NCBI GenBank assembly: GCA_022376515.1
Contig: WTXI01000063.1
Coordinates: forward strand, 124,001 to 188,000
Source: Lactifluus volemus
Lineage: Eukaryota; Basidiomycota; Agaricomycetes; Russulales; Russulaceae
Direction of reading: 5' to 3'
DNA length: 64,000 bases
The notes beneath the pieces are model-generated. The model was given only the letters and a program-made list of their open reading frames with translations. It searched no databases and was not told the DNA's origin. Positions 10,965-24,056 of the stretch are shown piece by piece. A program made the translations under genes and the position numbers. Every line of letters starts with the position of its first letter. The first letter of the stretch is position 1.

Positions 10965-12730
10965 ATGGCTCATCGTGTACGCTGTCAAATCTTACTCTTC
11001 CCTTACGCCACAAACTCACAGGCCCTTTTGCCACATGTCTTCCTCTCATTAGCTCCCATTGCGAAACCGGACTGGTATCCAACGCCCTAAGAACCTAGAT
11101 GAGAATGCAACAAGCAAGCTACGGCAGAATGTTGGTGTCGCTCTACCCGGCGGTGGGCGAGGTGGACTGTCTGGTGCTCATGCTTCCAAGACGAATGGTG
11201 TACAACGTCCCGCACTTGGGGAAGTTGCCATCAACCGTAAGGTATGCGTCGCCTTGTACCTTCCGTCTCGTTCCGCCTCAAACGCTTAATTCGGTACGAA
11301 GAACTCCAAGCTGAAACCCAACAAGGACAAGGCGCCTGACGTAGGTCAGAAGCGTGCGCGATCATCCTCAGTCGCGGATGGTCCTCAACGGATACCTTGG
11401 CTGCAAAGCCTACGGCACTTGTTGCGCAAGCAACGTCGTTACCACAGCGACCCCCCCTCGCCCACACTCTTATTCCCCAGCGCGTCTTCTCCCAGCCAGA
11501 ACCGACCGTCGTGCACATTGAGGGGGTCGCGCACTTTGGTGGACCGGATGATGATATGGAGGTCGAAGATTCGCATGATACCAGACCCAAGTTGATGGGT
11601 GACATCCTCGTCATTGGTGACGAGGAGCTCGAGAATATGATTGACGAGCAGGACCGTGCGGAAGTGATTGAAAATCTAGTTCCCACAGAAGACGCCGACG
11701 AAATCTTGGAGTATATCTGGCCTGATGTTTCCCCTAACCGTGCCGCCAGGTACCAGCGTCAAGTGGACAAGGTGGAAGCGACATTCGATGCTCAAGATGA
11801 AGAATATGATGACGCGATGTGCTCCGAGTATGCGGATGAAATTTTCCAGTACATGGGGAACCTACAGGTGAGATTTAGTATCCGCTCTCTATTACAAGAT
11901 GTTTAGACTTTGAAAAGGATTCAATCATGCCCACACCGAATTACATGGACGCACAAACTGAGATCAATTGGGATATGCGCCAGACACTCGTCGATTGGCT
12001 TTTGCACGTCCATCTCCGTTACCATATGCTTCCAGAGACATTATGGATTGCCGTCAATATTGTCGACCGGTTCTTGTCCCTCCGCACGGTGTCTCTGGTC
12101 AAGCTTCAACTCGTCGGGGTCACTGCTATGTTCATAGCGTCAAAATATGAGGAGATCCTTGCGCCAGCGGCGGATGAATTTGTTTTCCTGACAAAGGAAG
12201 GCTGCACAAAAGAGGAGATCCTCAAGGGAGAGCAGATCGTGCTTCAAACACTCGGGTTCAACATCTCGCAATATTGTTCGCCATACAGCTGGTTGCGCAA
12301 GATTAGTCATGCGGATGATTTCAACATCCAGACACGAACGCTGAGCAAATTTCTCGCCGAGGTGACCTTGTTCGACCATCGATTCCTGCGTGTCAAGCCA
12401 TGCATGGTTGCAGCAGTTGGTATGTACACCGCGCGGCGGATGATGGGAGGAGACTGGGTGAGCGTCCCATTTTTGGGCAATTTTGAGTCGATCACGTGCT
12501 AATCTTGACCTCGAACATAGAACGACGGCTTCGTTTTCTACTCTGGCTACATCGAAGAGCAACTAGAGCCTGGTTACCACATGCTTTTGGAGAAGATCAC
12601 AGAGCCCGGCTTCAACAAATTGTACCTGTACAAGAAGTATGCGCACAAGAGGTTCCTCAAGGCATCTGTATATGCCCTCGAGGTGGCTCGGGAACAAGTC
12701 AATCAAGACGAAGGCATGGTGCTGGCATGA
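10965..12730 (+). CDS. B-type (G2/mitotic) cyclin
   Basis: Exons 10965-10976, 11053-11241, 11302-11867, 11918-12457 and 12521-12730. Introns are 50-76 bp. The protein activates CDK1 for entry into mitosis. The short first exon (MAHR) joins LPLRNRTGIQRPKNLDENAT, a typical N-terminus for these cyclins. The cyclin box gives MDAQTEINWDMRQTLVDWLL, HLRYHMLPETLWIAVNIVDR and KYEEILAP. The C-terminal cyclin fold follows (QTLGFNISQYCSPYSWLRKI, RTLSKFLAEVTL) and exon 5 completes it (NDGFVFYSGYIEEQL). One base seems to be missing near 11396: RARSSSVADGPQRIP ends in one frame and LAAKPTALVAQ continues in the next. No intron with acceptable ends explains this. Apart from that the gene looks complete. A destruction box was not clearly identified. 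Confidence 0.9.
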
Positions 12731-13569
12731 TTCACATCTGCCTACACCTCTCCTTCTACATCGCATCTTCAGCATATCTCATTTCACATGCATTTTCATC
12801 CTACACTTGCTTTCAGAAGCCCGCTCGTCGCTGTTTCAATTTCTCGCCCTGTCAAGCTTTCAGTTCCGTTTGTGCGGACAGACCCCTTGTGCATTACGTT
12901 CCTATATACACGCAAACATATCATGCATCCCCATGCAATACCTCCTCCCCATTATGTCACTCTCGCTGTCTTCGCTGTTGGACCTTCATCGCATGGCTGC
13001 TTTGCATTCGTTCATCACTTTTCTATAGCGTTTGTTGCATATACCGCTACTTGTGGAGTCCTGCTCGAACGGGGGGGTTAGTCCTTGTCGTCCTTATCGA
13101 AAATGTTTCGATTTCTCCAACGTTGATATACCTCCGCGACAAGCTCTCCCTTCCTCCCCTCCATAATCCTCCTAACCTTGAATTGCACATCCCCACACAT
13201 ATGCGCGAAACCATGACGGGTATTTATGCGTCCCATCGATCTAAACATCCCCACGTGTCTTTGCTTTGTCGATTTCAACCTATATTTCCTGTTTCTATTA
13301 CTTGTAGTTTTCCCGCTATTCTTGTCCTTCTGGTTTCCTCGTTGCAACGCGTTTTCCTTTCACCATTTTCCCCTACTTGCATTCGGGATACAAGGATGTA
13401 TGCATACTTGCCCAACAACAATGATGTATATACATCCCCGCTGAGCGCTTTTTGCCTCGGCTTTATTTATTAAATGCGTAGCCGAAAATCACATGCTGGG
13501 TTAGTTACCCAAATCGTAACTTGTCTTGTCGCTTGCGTCACAATAACCTTCTCTTCTTTCTTTCAAACA
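12731..13569. other. intergenic between cyclin and FOX2
   Basis: This holds the cyclin 3' flank and the FOX2 promoter, rich in C/T and poly-T. Open frames here are low-complexity translations of pyrimidine tracts. No gene is supported. Confidence 0.5.
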
Positions 13570-16500
13570 ATGACTCTCTCTTTCAAAGGACATACAGTTG
13601 TCGTTACTGGTGCTGGTGGCGGTCTCGGAAGAGCGTCAGTTTTACGTTTCTTTCTCGTCGTGATCGTCGGTCGAATAGCATTTCCCCAGGTATTCCGTCC
13701 TCTACGGCTCGCGCGGCGCGAACGTCGTAGTAAACGATTTCAACAAAGAGGCGGCGCAAAAAGTCGTTGACGAGATCAACGCCGGTTCGCATTTTCTGGC
13801 TTGCTTGCTTTGGCTCTTCCAAATGGCCACTTCTAACGAGTCGGGAATCACCAGGCGGCGTCGGAAGGGCCGTCGTGAACAGCTCTTCCGTCACGGACGG
13901 TGCTTCGGTGATAAAGACAGCTCTGGATGCGTTTGGCGGTGTCACTATTCTCATCAACAATGCCGGAATCCTGCGGGACAAAGGGTGGGTCGCCGTCTTC
14001 CTCGTCGTACTGCAAGAAATTGCAAGAAGAGGCTCTAATCATCACGTGAATGAGTAGTTTTAAGAATATGTCGGACAAGGAGTGGGATCAAGTTCACGAG
14101 GTGCACCTCAAGGGCGCATACTCGTGCACTCACGCCGCCTGGCCAATCTTCCGCAAGCAAAAATTCGGTCGGATAGTCAACACCGCCAGCGCAGCCGGCT
14201 TGTTTGGTGAGAGACCGGCATTATTTCGGGCCTGTGTTTTGTATTCTTACCTACCTCCCGTAGGTAATTTCGGACAGACCAATTACAGTGCGGCGAAAAT
14301 GGGTCTTGTTGCCTTCACCAAGACGCTCGCGCTGGAGGGTGCCAAGTATAACATCAAGGTCAATGCTATTGCGCCTGTGAGTGCTCGCGTTCGGTTTGCG
14401 ATATTCATTCCTACTCAACCTGTGCTTAGGTTGCTGCCTCTGCTATGACGGCGACTATCATGCCACCAGAGATGTTGCAACACCTAGGCGTATGTGCTCT
14501 CCGTTAAAATGACTCATCTATGTCTGTTTCATCGCCGCTCGCAGCCTGAATATGTTGCGCCTTTGGTCGCTGCGATAACTCATCCCGACGGCCCTGATTC
14601 CACTGGAAGAGTGTTCGTTCTCGGAGCTGGCTACGTCTCCGAGATTCGGTGGGAGCGCAGCAGGGGTGCGGTGTTCAAGACCGATGGGAGCTTTACCCCC
14701 TCGGCTGTAGGTACAGCACTCTCATCGCGACGCTCAGCGCTTGGACGTTTTACAGGTAAAACAACGATGGGAAGAGCTCAACGATTTTACCAACCCTGAA
14801 CAGTGAGTTCTAGCGCTCTCTGCTACTCGTTATGAATCATCATCGTTGTTATTGTGTGTAGCCCGCAGAGCATGAGTGATAACAATGTTATGGAGAATTT
14901 GGAACAGTCAAAGTCTCTCCCGTCGAACAAGCAGGCTTCGCCTGAAGTCCGGTTTGATGGTCAGACTGTCATCGTTACTGGCGCTGGCGCAGGCCTTGGC
15001 CGCTCCTATGCCTTGATGTTTGCGCGATTGGGTGCCAATGTTGTCGTCAACGACGTAAGTGAGAAGGGTGCTCAGGGGGTGGTTGATGAGATTATCAAGG
15101 GTGAGGCTGTTCTGCGGAGTAGTTTTTAATTCCAGGCTTATCCTTTTCCATAGCCGGTGGTTCCGCAGCACCTGCAATATGCTCTGCAGAGGATGGAGAA
15201 AATATCGTGAAGGTCGCGCTGGATCGATTTGGTGGCGTCCACGTGCTTATTGCGAACGCTGGTATTCTACGCGACAAGTCCTTCACGGCAATGGGCGAGA
15301 AAGAATGGGACCAAGTCATTGCAGTCCATCTTAGGTAGTTAACGTTTCGTCTACCCTTGTTGGGTTGTCTGCTGACGCGACCTGCGTAGGGGCACCTACA
15401 AAGTAACGGTCTGCTCACTTGCCGTAACGAGGACACTAATTCTTTGCATAGTGCGCAAAGGCTGTCTGGCCCATCTTTCATAAACAGAAGTATGGCCGCA
15501 TTTTGACGACCGCCTCTGGTGTTGGAATCTGTATGCTCTGTCTTGGACGTCGTTCCTCTCTTTCTAAGTAAGATATGCCAGACGGTAATTTCGGCCAGGC
15601 GAACTACTCGACCGCCAAGGCTGCCATCATGGGATTCACTCGCTCGCTCGCCATCGAAGGAAAGAAGTACAATATTCTGGCTAATATTCTGGCACCATCG
15701 GCTGGCACCGCAATGACACAGACCATCTGGTAAGCTGTCCTATTATTTGGCCATCGAACAAAATCTCTCATCCGCCATCAGGCCACAAGAAATGGTAGAC
15801 GCTTTTAAGGTTAGGCGTACCAGAGACCCCTAGATTCAGACAGACTAATCACTTTGCAGCCTGACTTCGTTGCACCGGTTGTTGGTTACCTCGTCAGTAA
15901 AGGTTGGTTGCTCACATAGTCATAAAGTACATCTTCACTGTCTTCTCCAGATAATACGGAGACAACTGGATCCCTCTATGAGGTGTCAGGCGGCTGGGCA
16001 GCGCAAACACGCTGGCAGCAGGCAGGTGGTCATGGTTTCCCGGTCAACACAGCATTGTCTCCGGAGGATGTCATTGCGAAGTGGCAAGCCATCACAAATT
16101 TCGGTTAGCTTCGATTACCACTTTCCTCAGCGTCACACCCACACTTTCGTGCAGATGACGGACGCACGACAAATCCGGCTAGCCCTCAAGAAGGCATGGA
16201 ACGGGTGTGTCCGTTATTCTCGCGAAGACTAAACTGGTCCTGACCTCGCCATTACAGCTCGTGGAGAATTTCAACAATCGAAGCGAACAGACAGACAGTG
16301 GAAACAAGACTGAAGATGATTGCTACTTTGATCCCGAGGACTCCGAGGTTGTGAAAGAAGCCAAGCGTCTCATACCTGACGCTACAGAATTCACGTATGA
16401 CGAGCGCGACATCATCGTTTACAACATGGGCTTAGGGGCAACGGAGAAGGAGTTGCAGTGGGTATACGAAGGTGATGAGAACTTCGGCGCGCTCCCCACG

Positions 16501-17700
16501 TTTGGGGTGTGTCCCCAATTCTCGTCGAGCGCAGGCTTCTCATTGGATTGGTTGCCAAACTTCAACCCCGTAGGTGCCTCACGCTTTTTGAAAGGCGATT
16601 CGTTCACCTCGCGTTGCCCGGCGGCAGACGAAGCTTCTTCACGGCGAACACTATTTATCAATTAAGGCACCTATTCCCACAAGTGGTGTGCTCATTAACC
16701 AAGCGAGGTAAGTGTATAGCCTCTAGAAACGTAATATAACATCCCCACGACAACCCACGTATACCGTAGATTATCCGAGGTCCTAGACAAAGATAAAGCC
16801 GCATCTGTGACCGCAATTGTTCACACCACCGATAAGACGACGGGGAATGTGATATTTGAGAACCAGACGACCCTTGTCATTCGTGGTTCAGGCGGCTTCG
16901 GTGGCAAGCGCGTTGGTAGAGGTCAGTTGAGGCATGTTTGGCATGAGGCGGAGGCGGAACAAATGCTAAGAATTTTTGTGACAATAGATCGTGGAACAGC
17001 ATCTGCGACCAATACGCCACCGAACCGAAAGCCTGACGTTATACTCGAGGAGAAAACATTACCTTCGCAAGCCGCATTGTATCGGTGTGTACATTCACTG
17101 CATTTTCATTCCGGCTACCCCCCTTACCCCTATGTAGCTTGAGCGGTGATCCAAATCCATTACACGTGCGTTAGCCAGATCTGAATGTGTATGACGTGCG
17201 TGGTGACACAAGAGTCAATTTATTAGATACATCCTGACTTTGCGACTTCTGGTGGCTTTGAACGTCCTATACTTCACGGTTTGTGATTACATACCGAGTA
17301 GGAACGTCCGCCTGACATTAGGATCCATCAGGCCTCTGCTCCATGGGCATATCCGGAAAGCATGTCGTGAAGACGTTTGGCCCATTCAAAGATATTAAAG
17401 TCCGGTACGTCACCTGACTTTTCCTCAGACAGATGCACAGATAGCTCACCACCGTCTTGTATCCCAGGTTTGCTGGCATTGTCTATCCTGGCGAGACGCT
17501 GGTCACGGAGATGTGGAAAGAAGGAGATAAGGTTATTTTCGGTAAGTTTGGTCAGTGGTAATGATCCAATCGAGTGCTGACAACGCTCGCCCTTGCGTCT
17601 TACAGAAACTAAAGTCAAAGAACGCGGGGCGACCGTTTTGAACGCGGCCGCGGCCACTCTATTGAACCCTGGGAAGCAACAAGTCAAGGCTAAGCTATAG
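13570..17700 (+). CDS. FOX2: peroxisomal multifunctional enzyme type 2 (hydratase-dehydrogenase-epimerase)
   Basis: About twenty short exons from ATG 13570 to TAG 17698-17700. The enzyme performs hydration of trans-2-enoyl-CoA and (3R)-hydroxyacyl-CoA oxidation in peroxisomal beta-oxidation. The first short-chain dehydrogenase domain shows [20 protein letters not shown] and active-site YSAAK (to about 14400). The second repeats this: [33 protein letters not shown] (about 14960-15730). The hot-dog/MaoC hydratase follows, with [29 protein letters not shown] and [17 protein letters not shown]. The protein ends VKAKL, so AKL serves as a type 1 peroxisomal targeting signal. This is the standard two-dehydrogenase fungal architecture. 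All exons I traced join without a frame break. Its exon density contrasts with the nearby intronless FHA gene. Confidence 0.92.
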
Positions 17701-18535
17701 TTAAATCGACGATGTACGGTATTATCAGCCGCTAATTTATCCCGAATGATCATACGACATCATATCCATGGTGGTGGTTGGCGGTTGGCGCACTGCAGCA
17801 ACAACCAACCTCACGGCCAGAACGAGTGTAAATGTAAACGTGCCAACTCAACTGGAGCCAGTAGCTTGTGAAAGGATGCGAACGATCAAGCTCAGTGCCA
17901 GAGTGGGATTGTCTATGACCACGCCCAGTCGCGCGGACTACTACCATTCCATTCCATAGGTGTGGCGTCGACCTCCACGGAATGAGACGATACTAGTTCT
18001 GCATGCGGTGTAATTTTGGACGCCGATAACTGTACTTTCCGCGGGCACTGGCCTTCCTTTGCTTGCTGCGCAATGCGCAGGTAGAGTGACAAAAGCATGA
18101 CATCTACCAATACATCTCTGCTGTCCACGGGCGCTGATTTGGCAGCGATTCGTATGTAAGAACGGATAAGCATAGCCGTTTCCCTTTGGATGGAATTTCA
18201 GATCCTGGCCGCGGCTGTTACAATAACCGCTTTATACTCAAAAGAAGTTTAAATAAATAAATAATGCCGGTGCGGTACAAGTACGAACAAGGGCGGAAAA
18301 CGAGTTCCGCGGGGCCGTGTGTGTACGGACTCTTAACACAGCTTGACACAGCTGACATATGACACTGGTTTGACGGTCGCGTGATAGATATCGGGGTATT
18401 ATTATTAATAAGAGCTTCTGGTATGTACTGGATATAGAATAGAAACTAGAAGGTCGTGATGATTAAACCATGGGGACCACCCAAATATAGATGCGCATAT
18501 AGAGTAACATGTCTCTAGAACAGAACCCAAAGAAA
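17701..18535. other. intergenic between convergent FOX2 and CAX genes
   Basis: Two 3' flanks. A minus-strand open frame at 17913-18173 has a hydrophobic start but no motif, splice context or stop pattern that supports a gene. Confidence 0.45.
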
Positions 18536-21218
18536 TCAAGTACATCTGACGAGCAGGAGGTCAGACCCCGGGTAAAACCAGAATGTGACTGCAACTATTA
18601 CGTAGAGGCCTATGGGACGCGCTTGTCAGATACGTCGCAAAGAGGGGAAAATCACACGAAACGACTGGTATACGTACACATGAGTATCATGCCCTCAAGC
18701 CAGTTTGATTTCCCATCCTGTACAACGTAGTTGACAGTCAAAACTGAGAAGAGATCATGTCAGTATTCAACCAGGTTGTCAACAGGGATGGGACCTTAAC
18801 CTGAGAGGAAGAGAACGATTGACTGAAACGGATCAAAAAGGAGTGTCAATGGCTTGCCCAAAATCCAACCCAATGTGACGGTGAAACTGCGAAATGCAAT
18901 CAGCTCAACGTCATGATCATTTACAAAATACGTACGGAATGACAAAGAGGGCAATTTGCTGCCAGATTCGACTAGGCATCAGTACAAATTATTGACAAGA
19001 TGGAATGGATATTGCGTACGATACTCGAACCAACTGCGACATTCAGGGACAAGGTCAACTTGTCCTTGACAGAAACCGTGACAGCGGTAACATGCTCTAC
19101 GCGTGGAGGGTATCATGTTAGGAAGTGGCGGATGCCAGTAACCAACGATCCATGTAACTCACCAGCAGCATTTCCCACGATTGGCAGAAGGATGAGGCCA
19201 ACGAATTGTTTGCTGATATGTCCGGACGAGGTGAGACCGTTGATAGAGTCAACGAGAAACTCGGCTGTGACGGCAACAAGCTATTCCCCACAAATTTCAG
19301 AAACGGTCAGGAGATTGGATTATCGACGGACCACAGTGATAAGAACAAGGAGCACAAGAGTCATCGGCACGCTCATCTGGGGCTCGTCCTCTCGTTCAAC
19401 CTCCATCGAGCCCGCCTCCGCTGAGTTCACATCTGGCGTGGGGCTGTCAGAATGTGTCGGGTCGCTACCCGGGGGAGGCGAACTGGAAGCAGGTCCTTGT
19501 CTCGCTGGAGAAATCCGCAGTCTGCGAGCAACGTCGGGAGCATATTCGATCGTTTTCGGTTTCAATGACTCTGGACTATCGTCCTCGTATAGACTCTTGT
19601 GTGAGAACAGTTGGAAGAAAAGATAGCACATATAGACTAGGGACAGCGATTTAGTTATCATGACATGGTCTAAGAGTTGAAGGAAAGCTCACTGAAAAGC
19701 AAGATAACTGCAACCTGGGTGAATGGGCGTCAATTGACAGGATAATGGATATGAGAACAATTACAAACACCGTGGCTAATAGCAAGGATGTCATGGTCTT
19801 CCTGCTCGGAAGTGAGATTAATACCATTTGAGGGCTGGACGGCATTATGGAACGCGGCAGGAAGTAGTACGCCAATCACGCTCAGAGTCAACAAAGAAGA
19901 ATTTAGCTGAGTGGCACCTGTTATTGGTCATGAAGATGCACGCCTGAGTTGGACGGTAATAGACAGGCATGCGTGAAGCACGCACTTATACCGAAACCCT
20001 GTTCCGAGAAACGAGTACCACCGGCAAAGAAGCACATTCCAAGTACGAGCACTATAGGTAGTTGTGTGTGCCAAACAAAGGAAGCTATTGCGTAGACAGA
20101 GACTTACGCAGATTACTCAGGATAGAACCAATCACTGAAAGAGAAAAGCGGCGCAGTTAGCGACGGTCTAAGAGCCAACGTGCACAGCAGAGAAATCAAG
20201 TCTTGGCAATGGCACAGACAACGTGTTCCGGCTGATGGATATCAATCACAACCGGTGTCAATCACAACCGAGTCCACATGTCATGTGACACGAGATGCCG
20301 TTTTCCCGCATAGCACGTTTCACGTTGGATGGGGGTTCAATTACCACAACGTCCCGTCAAAAGGAAAATAATATAAAAGTGATTAGATGCTCACGAGAGG
20401 ACTGTACAACGGCCAATTCGCACTTCACAAGGGCAATGATCTGGAAAACGGCGGGCGGATTAGTGTGCCAAGAAACTACATCGAGGTGAGGGCACCACTT
20501 ACCGCCACGATCAGTTCCACGCTGAATAAGCATGCGACGTCAACGCAACACGTCAACGGATAGGCGTCATGCAATAATAAATTCAAACACTCACGCATTC
20601 CCCTAACACAGAATCGTCAGAAGACCATAATTGGCGCGTGACAGAAACAATCAGCCTCACCAAGGTAGCATTGAGTAAACCAGCTAGGGTCTGTCCCAGC
20701 CGGATTGACAATTCTTCTGTTGCAAAAGCAAGAAGCTACGCCATTGTGAGTGGCACCCATGCGGTCAGGGACATAGAAATGCGCACCTTGGCAAGAGGAA
20801 CAATAGCCAGGAACGAGACTAGAATACAATTCAGAGGTGGCATGTGACCAAGAAGGTAAGGCGTACAGATGAAAATCAAGGTATTGTTGAGTTTAACAAA
20901 ATGGAATATCCACTAAAACGCGATGAGATGCAATCCAACTAGGTCATCGTTAAAGACACTCACGGACAAGGGAATAAAGATGAGCAAGACGTTCAACCCT
21001 ACACAAAGAACGCTCGCAGGTCGGAAGAGTTGGGACAAGAGAGGGGAATGGGTGGGCTCACGAGAAGATTTGATTATGGCGAGGATACTCTGACGAACGC
21101 TTGGGGACTCCGTAATTGGCCTTTGGCGTTTGTGCCGCTCTCGCAGGTCCGAGACAATTCTCCTCCACCATGGTCTTCGGAGAACAAGAGATTCCTCATT
21201 ACTTGTGGACCCATCCAT
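18536..21218 (-). CDS. VCX1: CAX-type vacuolar Ca2+/H+ exchanger
   Basis: A multi-exon gene from ATG 21218 to TGA 18538-18536. These exchangers load Ca2+ into the vacuole using the proton gradient. The N-terminus is cytosolic and basic (WWRRIVSDLRERHKR), followed by LNVLLIFIPLS. Family blocks appear in order: FLAIVPLAK, LLAFATEELSIRLGQTLAGL with LNATL, then GNAVELIVA (c-1 repeat, split over micro-exons near 20600 and 20530) and IIALVKCELAVVQSS. LLPAAFHNAVQPSNGI and the regulatory loop (SLYEDDSPES and a Ser/Pro-rich acidic stretch) follow. The c-2 half has LVDSINGLTSSGHISKQFVG, GNAAEHVTAV and GKPLTLLFDPFQS, and it ends with VTFWFYPG. Both GNA-x-E ion-binding repeats are intact. Some exons are under 30 bp, so splice sites are approximate. 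The 5' flank has a CACGTG near 21480. Confidence 0.88.
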
Positions 21219-21733
21219 GTTTGGTTGTTCTGAGGGGTCTGACGGAACGAGACGACGAGATTCGTGGGTAGTAGAGACTTGGGTTCTGGTATCGAAGTGA
21301 GGGGTAGGACCTAGTACGCCAAGCACGCCAAGAGATCGGTTAGTAGTTGGTGGAATTTGTTGAGAGGGGAGTTTGCCTCTCCCCCGATGGGATTCATACT
21401 TATTTAAATAACCCGCCGCAAGTCGCACAATTACCAGGTCTTGGCACTTCCCTATTTGTCTTGGCGATCGCTTCTCTCTCACGTGACAGGTGTGTGTGTC
21501 TCGACCCCACAAAGCAAACACACTCCGCCGCAACCTGCAGGCTAAAGCTAAAATTCCGCATGCTGGTCAAAAGCCACATTCTGTTCAAAAGTAAACCAAA
21601 AAATAAAAGCCATTTTTATTATACAATATCCTTTGTAGAGTAACAATAACGACGACTGCACCGCAAGCAGTGCCACTGTTTTTGTGACCGGATCCAGCCT
21701 TGTTAGCTTGTTGGATATCACACGGCCTCCCAC
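21219..21733. other. intergenic between CAX start and F-box gene end
   Basis: CAX promoter and F-box gene 3' flank. The frame upstream of the CAX ATG stays open to 21533, but I place the start at 21218, where the usual basic N-terminus begins. No further gene is seen. Confidence 0.45.
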
Positions 21734-24056
21734 TTATCCCTGATAAGCGAAAGAGACTGCGCCGTAGAGCCCGTCCTCCCGTCCAAGCAAACCATGGCCG
21801 TGCAAAACCTGTGTACATCATAAAGTCAGCAGGACAGCCCCCCCTCCCAGAAAATTGTGGGAATTTGCTTACCTCCATTTTTCGGGCATGCCACCCGACT
21901 CCACTGCTGACATTCCCATTAGCGTCGGCGAGCATCTGAAGTGCCCGCCTCCACGGATGTTCCTTTTCTAAATCCCTTCGCAACAATGCGCCTTCGGAAC
22001 CCGATACCCATCCGCTGGCACTATCGACGTACCATCCACGGCCGCCTTGCTACGAACGACGCGCCACTGACCGGCACCCAGTGCTGGAAACAACGATGTC
22101 GAAAGTTCGATGACTCGCAGATGTGTCAGTGGCGCGAGGCTGGGCTATCACCTGTCAGGTCGGATTTGAAAGGCGGCGTGCAAAGGGGTCTGATGATCTG
22201 CGAGTGTAGAGCCATGGATGCCTGTCGCGGCTGCGCGCGGAGTTCCTGTGATGTCCCGAGTAGCGTAATAATCTCAACTTGTGCTGCCTTGTTCCGTATG
22301 AATTCCGCAATCACATTAAGAGGGAGGCGTGGGATGAATGACAGCCCAAGTGAACGCAGTTCAGCTTGGCCGGGCATTGCATCGAGCAAACCCTGGTCCA
22401 GGGATGCGCTCGATAGATCCAAGTACACCATCTTTCCAGATGTGAAGCATGGCGCCATAGTAAAAACGTCGCGAAGCTCCTCCACTGACATGGGATTCGG
22501 GAAAATGGCGTCACCATAGAGATTTAGCTCCGTGATGTAATGGGCAGCAGGTGCCGATACGAGGAAGTTTCGAATGCTTGAGCCGGTCAAGCGGACGCAC
22601 CGTGCCAGGGAGAGTGATTGTAAGCGCACGGTCGGAGAAGTGGCGAGTTTGGAAAGTATGTCCGGGCTGACACGTGTCGACGATAGATCCAGATGGGTAA
22701 GCGATGGTAATGCGGTGACGAAGGTGCTCAGGATTGGGGTGGGATAGATTTAGCCCCGCGCAGGCTGAGGCGTTGCAATCCTGGAAAGTCACTGGCTCTT
22801 CCGAAAAACGCCGGGATAAACGGTTCCGACGATGGGACAAGCCATCCTCGTCTTCACTAGAATCTGATTCCGAGATCAGCGGGAGCATATGGGTATTCAC
22901 AAAGTCGGTAAGGGCATTGACGAAAACGGCGCTGACGCAACCGGTGAAATCTATGGCTTCCAATTCTTTGCATTCGCGGCGGCGCGCTATATCCTCTACT
23001 TCCCAGTCATGAGCGTCCTCTACTACCAGACCGCGCCCGCGGAGGGGTTGGCCGCGAGCCCTCAAAGGCGTTCCACGAAGTAAAAGCTCCTTGAGTACGG
23101 ACAATGTTAATGCACCGTCCATATACTCTGTCGCTCCAAATGTGGTCAGATTTGGGGTTTCCTTTGAAACAATGAGACGCGTCCAAGACATTTCCGCTAT
23201 AAAGATGCGTACCTTGAGAATGTTTTCGAGGCGCTCCCCAGTTACAAAGCGGTTGTTGAAGCTCTCTCCAACCAAACGGCGCATACCGATGGTACGAAAA
23301 TGGTTAAAATCCAGATGACGGACAAATCGTCCCGGTCTCCGATCATGAATAGTAGGCACTAAGGGACGTGCACGGCTCAGCACATGACGAAGGACGAAAT
23401 GCAAGGGGCGGAAATGCTTACCGTACATGCCGTTTTCATCGCGTCCCATTAGACCTTGCACCGCGTTACTGATGGAGCGCAGGAGCTTCCAGCGTGCCGG
23501 GCTCTTACTCTTCTGACGCAAACGGCGTGGAGATGGATCACGCGATGCGGGGGGCGAAAGCAACTCGGGAGGGATGGAGCAATCGGGACCGCCGAGCTCC
23601 TGGATGATAGACTCTTTCAACTTCCTCTCCGCCTCCGCGTCGAGGGTGTTGCCGTGCCCAGACTTTGCTGCCAGCGCAGCATGGGTCGCTTTAATGATGG
23701 ATTCCTCGACCGCACGAGCGGTGTTTTCCTCTGTGACCTCTTCATCTTCCCACCCGAAATTTCTTCGAGGAGAGAGAGCCAGTCGCGGGGAAGGCGTACT
23801 TCGATCTTGCGCCAGAGCCAAGGACGGGCTGCGTCGGACCAGGCACGATTCACAATGTGAGGTTCGCAAGAGTCCTACGAGCAACAGGCTCGGACCAGCT
23901 ATCAGGGGGATATGAAGAAGGTAGACCCGTTGGTGCTCCGGCTTGTAACAAGCCAAGAGGATCTAAGGATGAAACAGGACTTGGAATGGAGGCTGCAAAG
24001 ACATAAGAACAGATGAGTGAAAGCAACTCCTGGGGGTATTCTAGAGAAGAAGGCAT
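21734..24056 (-). CDS. basidiomycete F-box/leucine-rich-repeat protein, frame-broken
   Basis: This reads from ATG 24056 to TAA 21736-21734. The start MPSSLEYPQELLSLICSYVF resembles an F-box, the SKP1-binding part of SCF ubiquitin ligases. The next parts are SDAARPWLWRKIEVRLPRDW, an acidic helical stretch (WEDEEVTEENTARAVEES), RRPGRFVRHLDFNHFRTIG, and several leucine-rich repeats (LTHLDLSS, LQSLSLARC, ITELNLYG, MVYLDLSS, LRSLGLS). A conserved tail follows: ANGNVSSGVGWHARKME, then HGHGLLGREDGLYGAVSF. The frame must change by one base near 23850, 23755, 22740 and 22055. A very short intron or another shift is needed near 22130. Two normal introns are visible (near 23400 and 23190). With this many breaks it is either a recent pseudogene or the most error-hit gene of the window. 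Conservation on both sides of every break favours sequence errors. Confidence 0.75.

Noticed and set aside
10696..11052. Low-complexity plus-strand frames before the cyclin
   Set aside because: They translate pyrimidine tracts of the promoter.
17913..18173. Minus-strand frame with a hydrophobic start
   Set aside because: Only 86 codons, in a convergent 3' gap, without motif or splice context.
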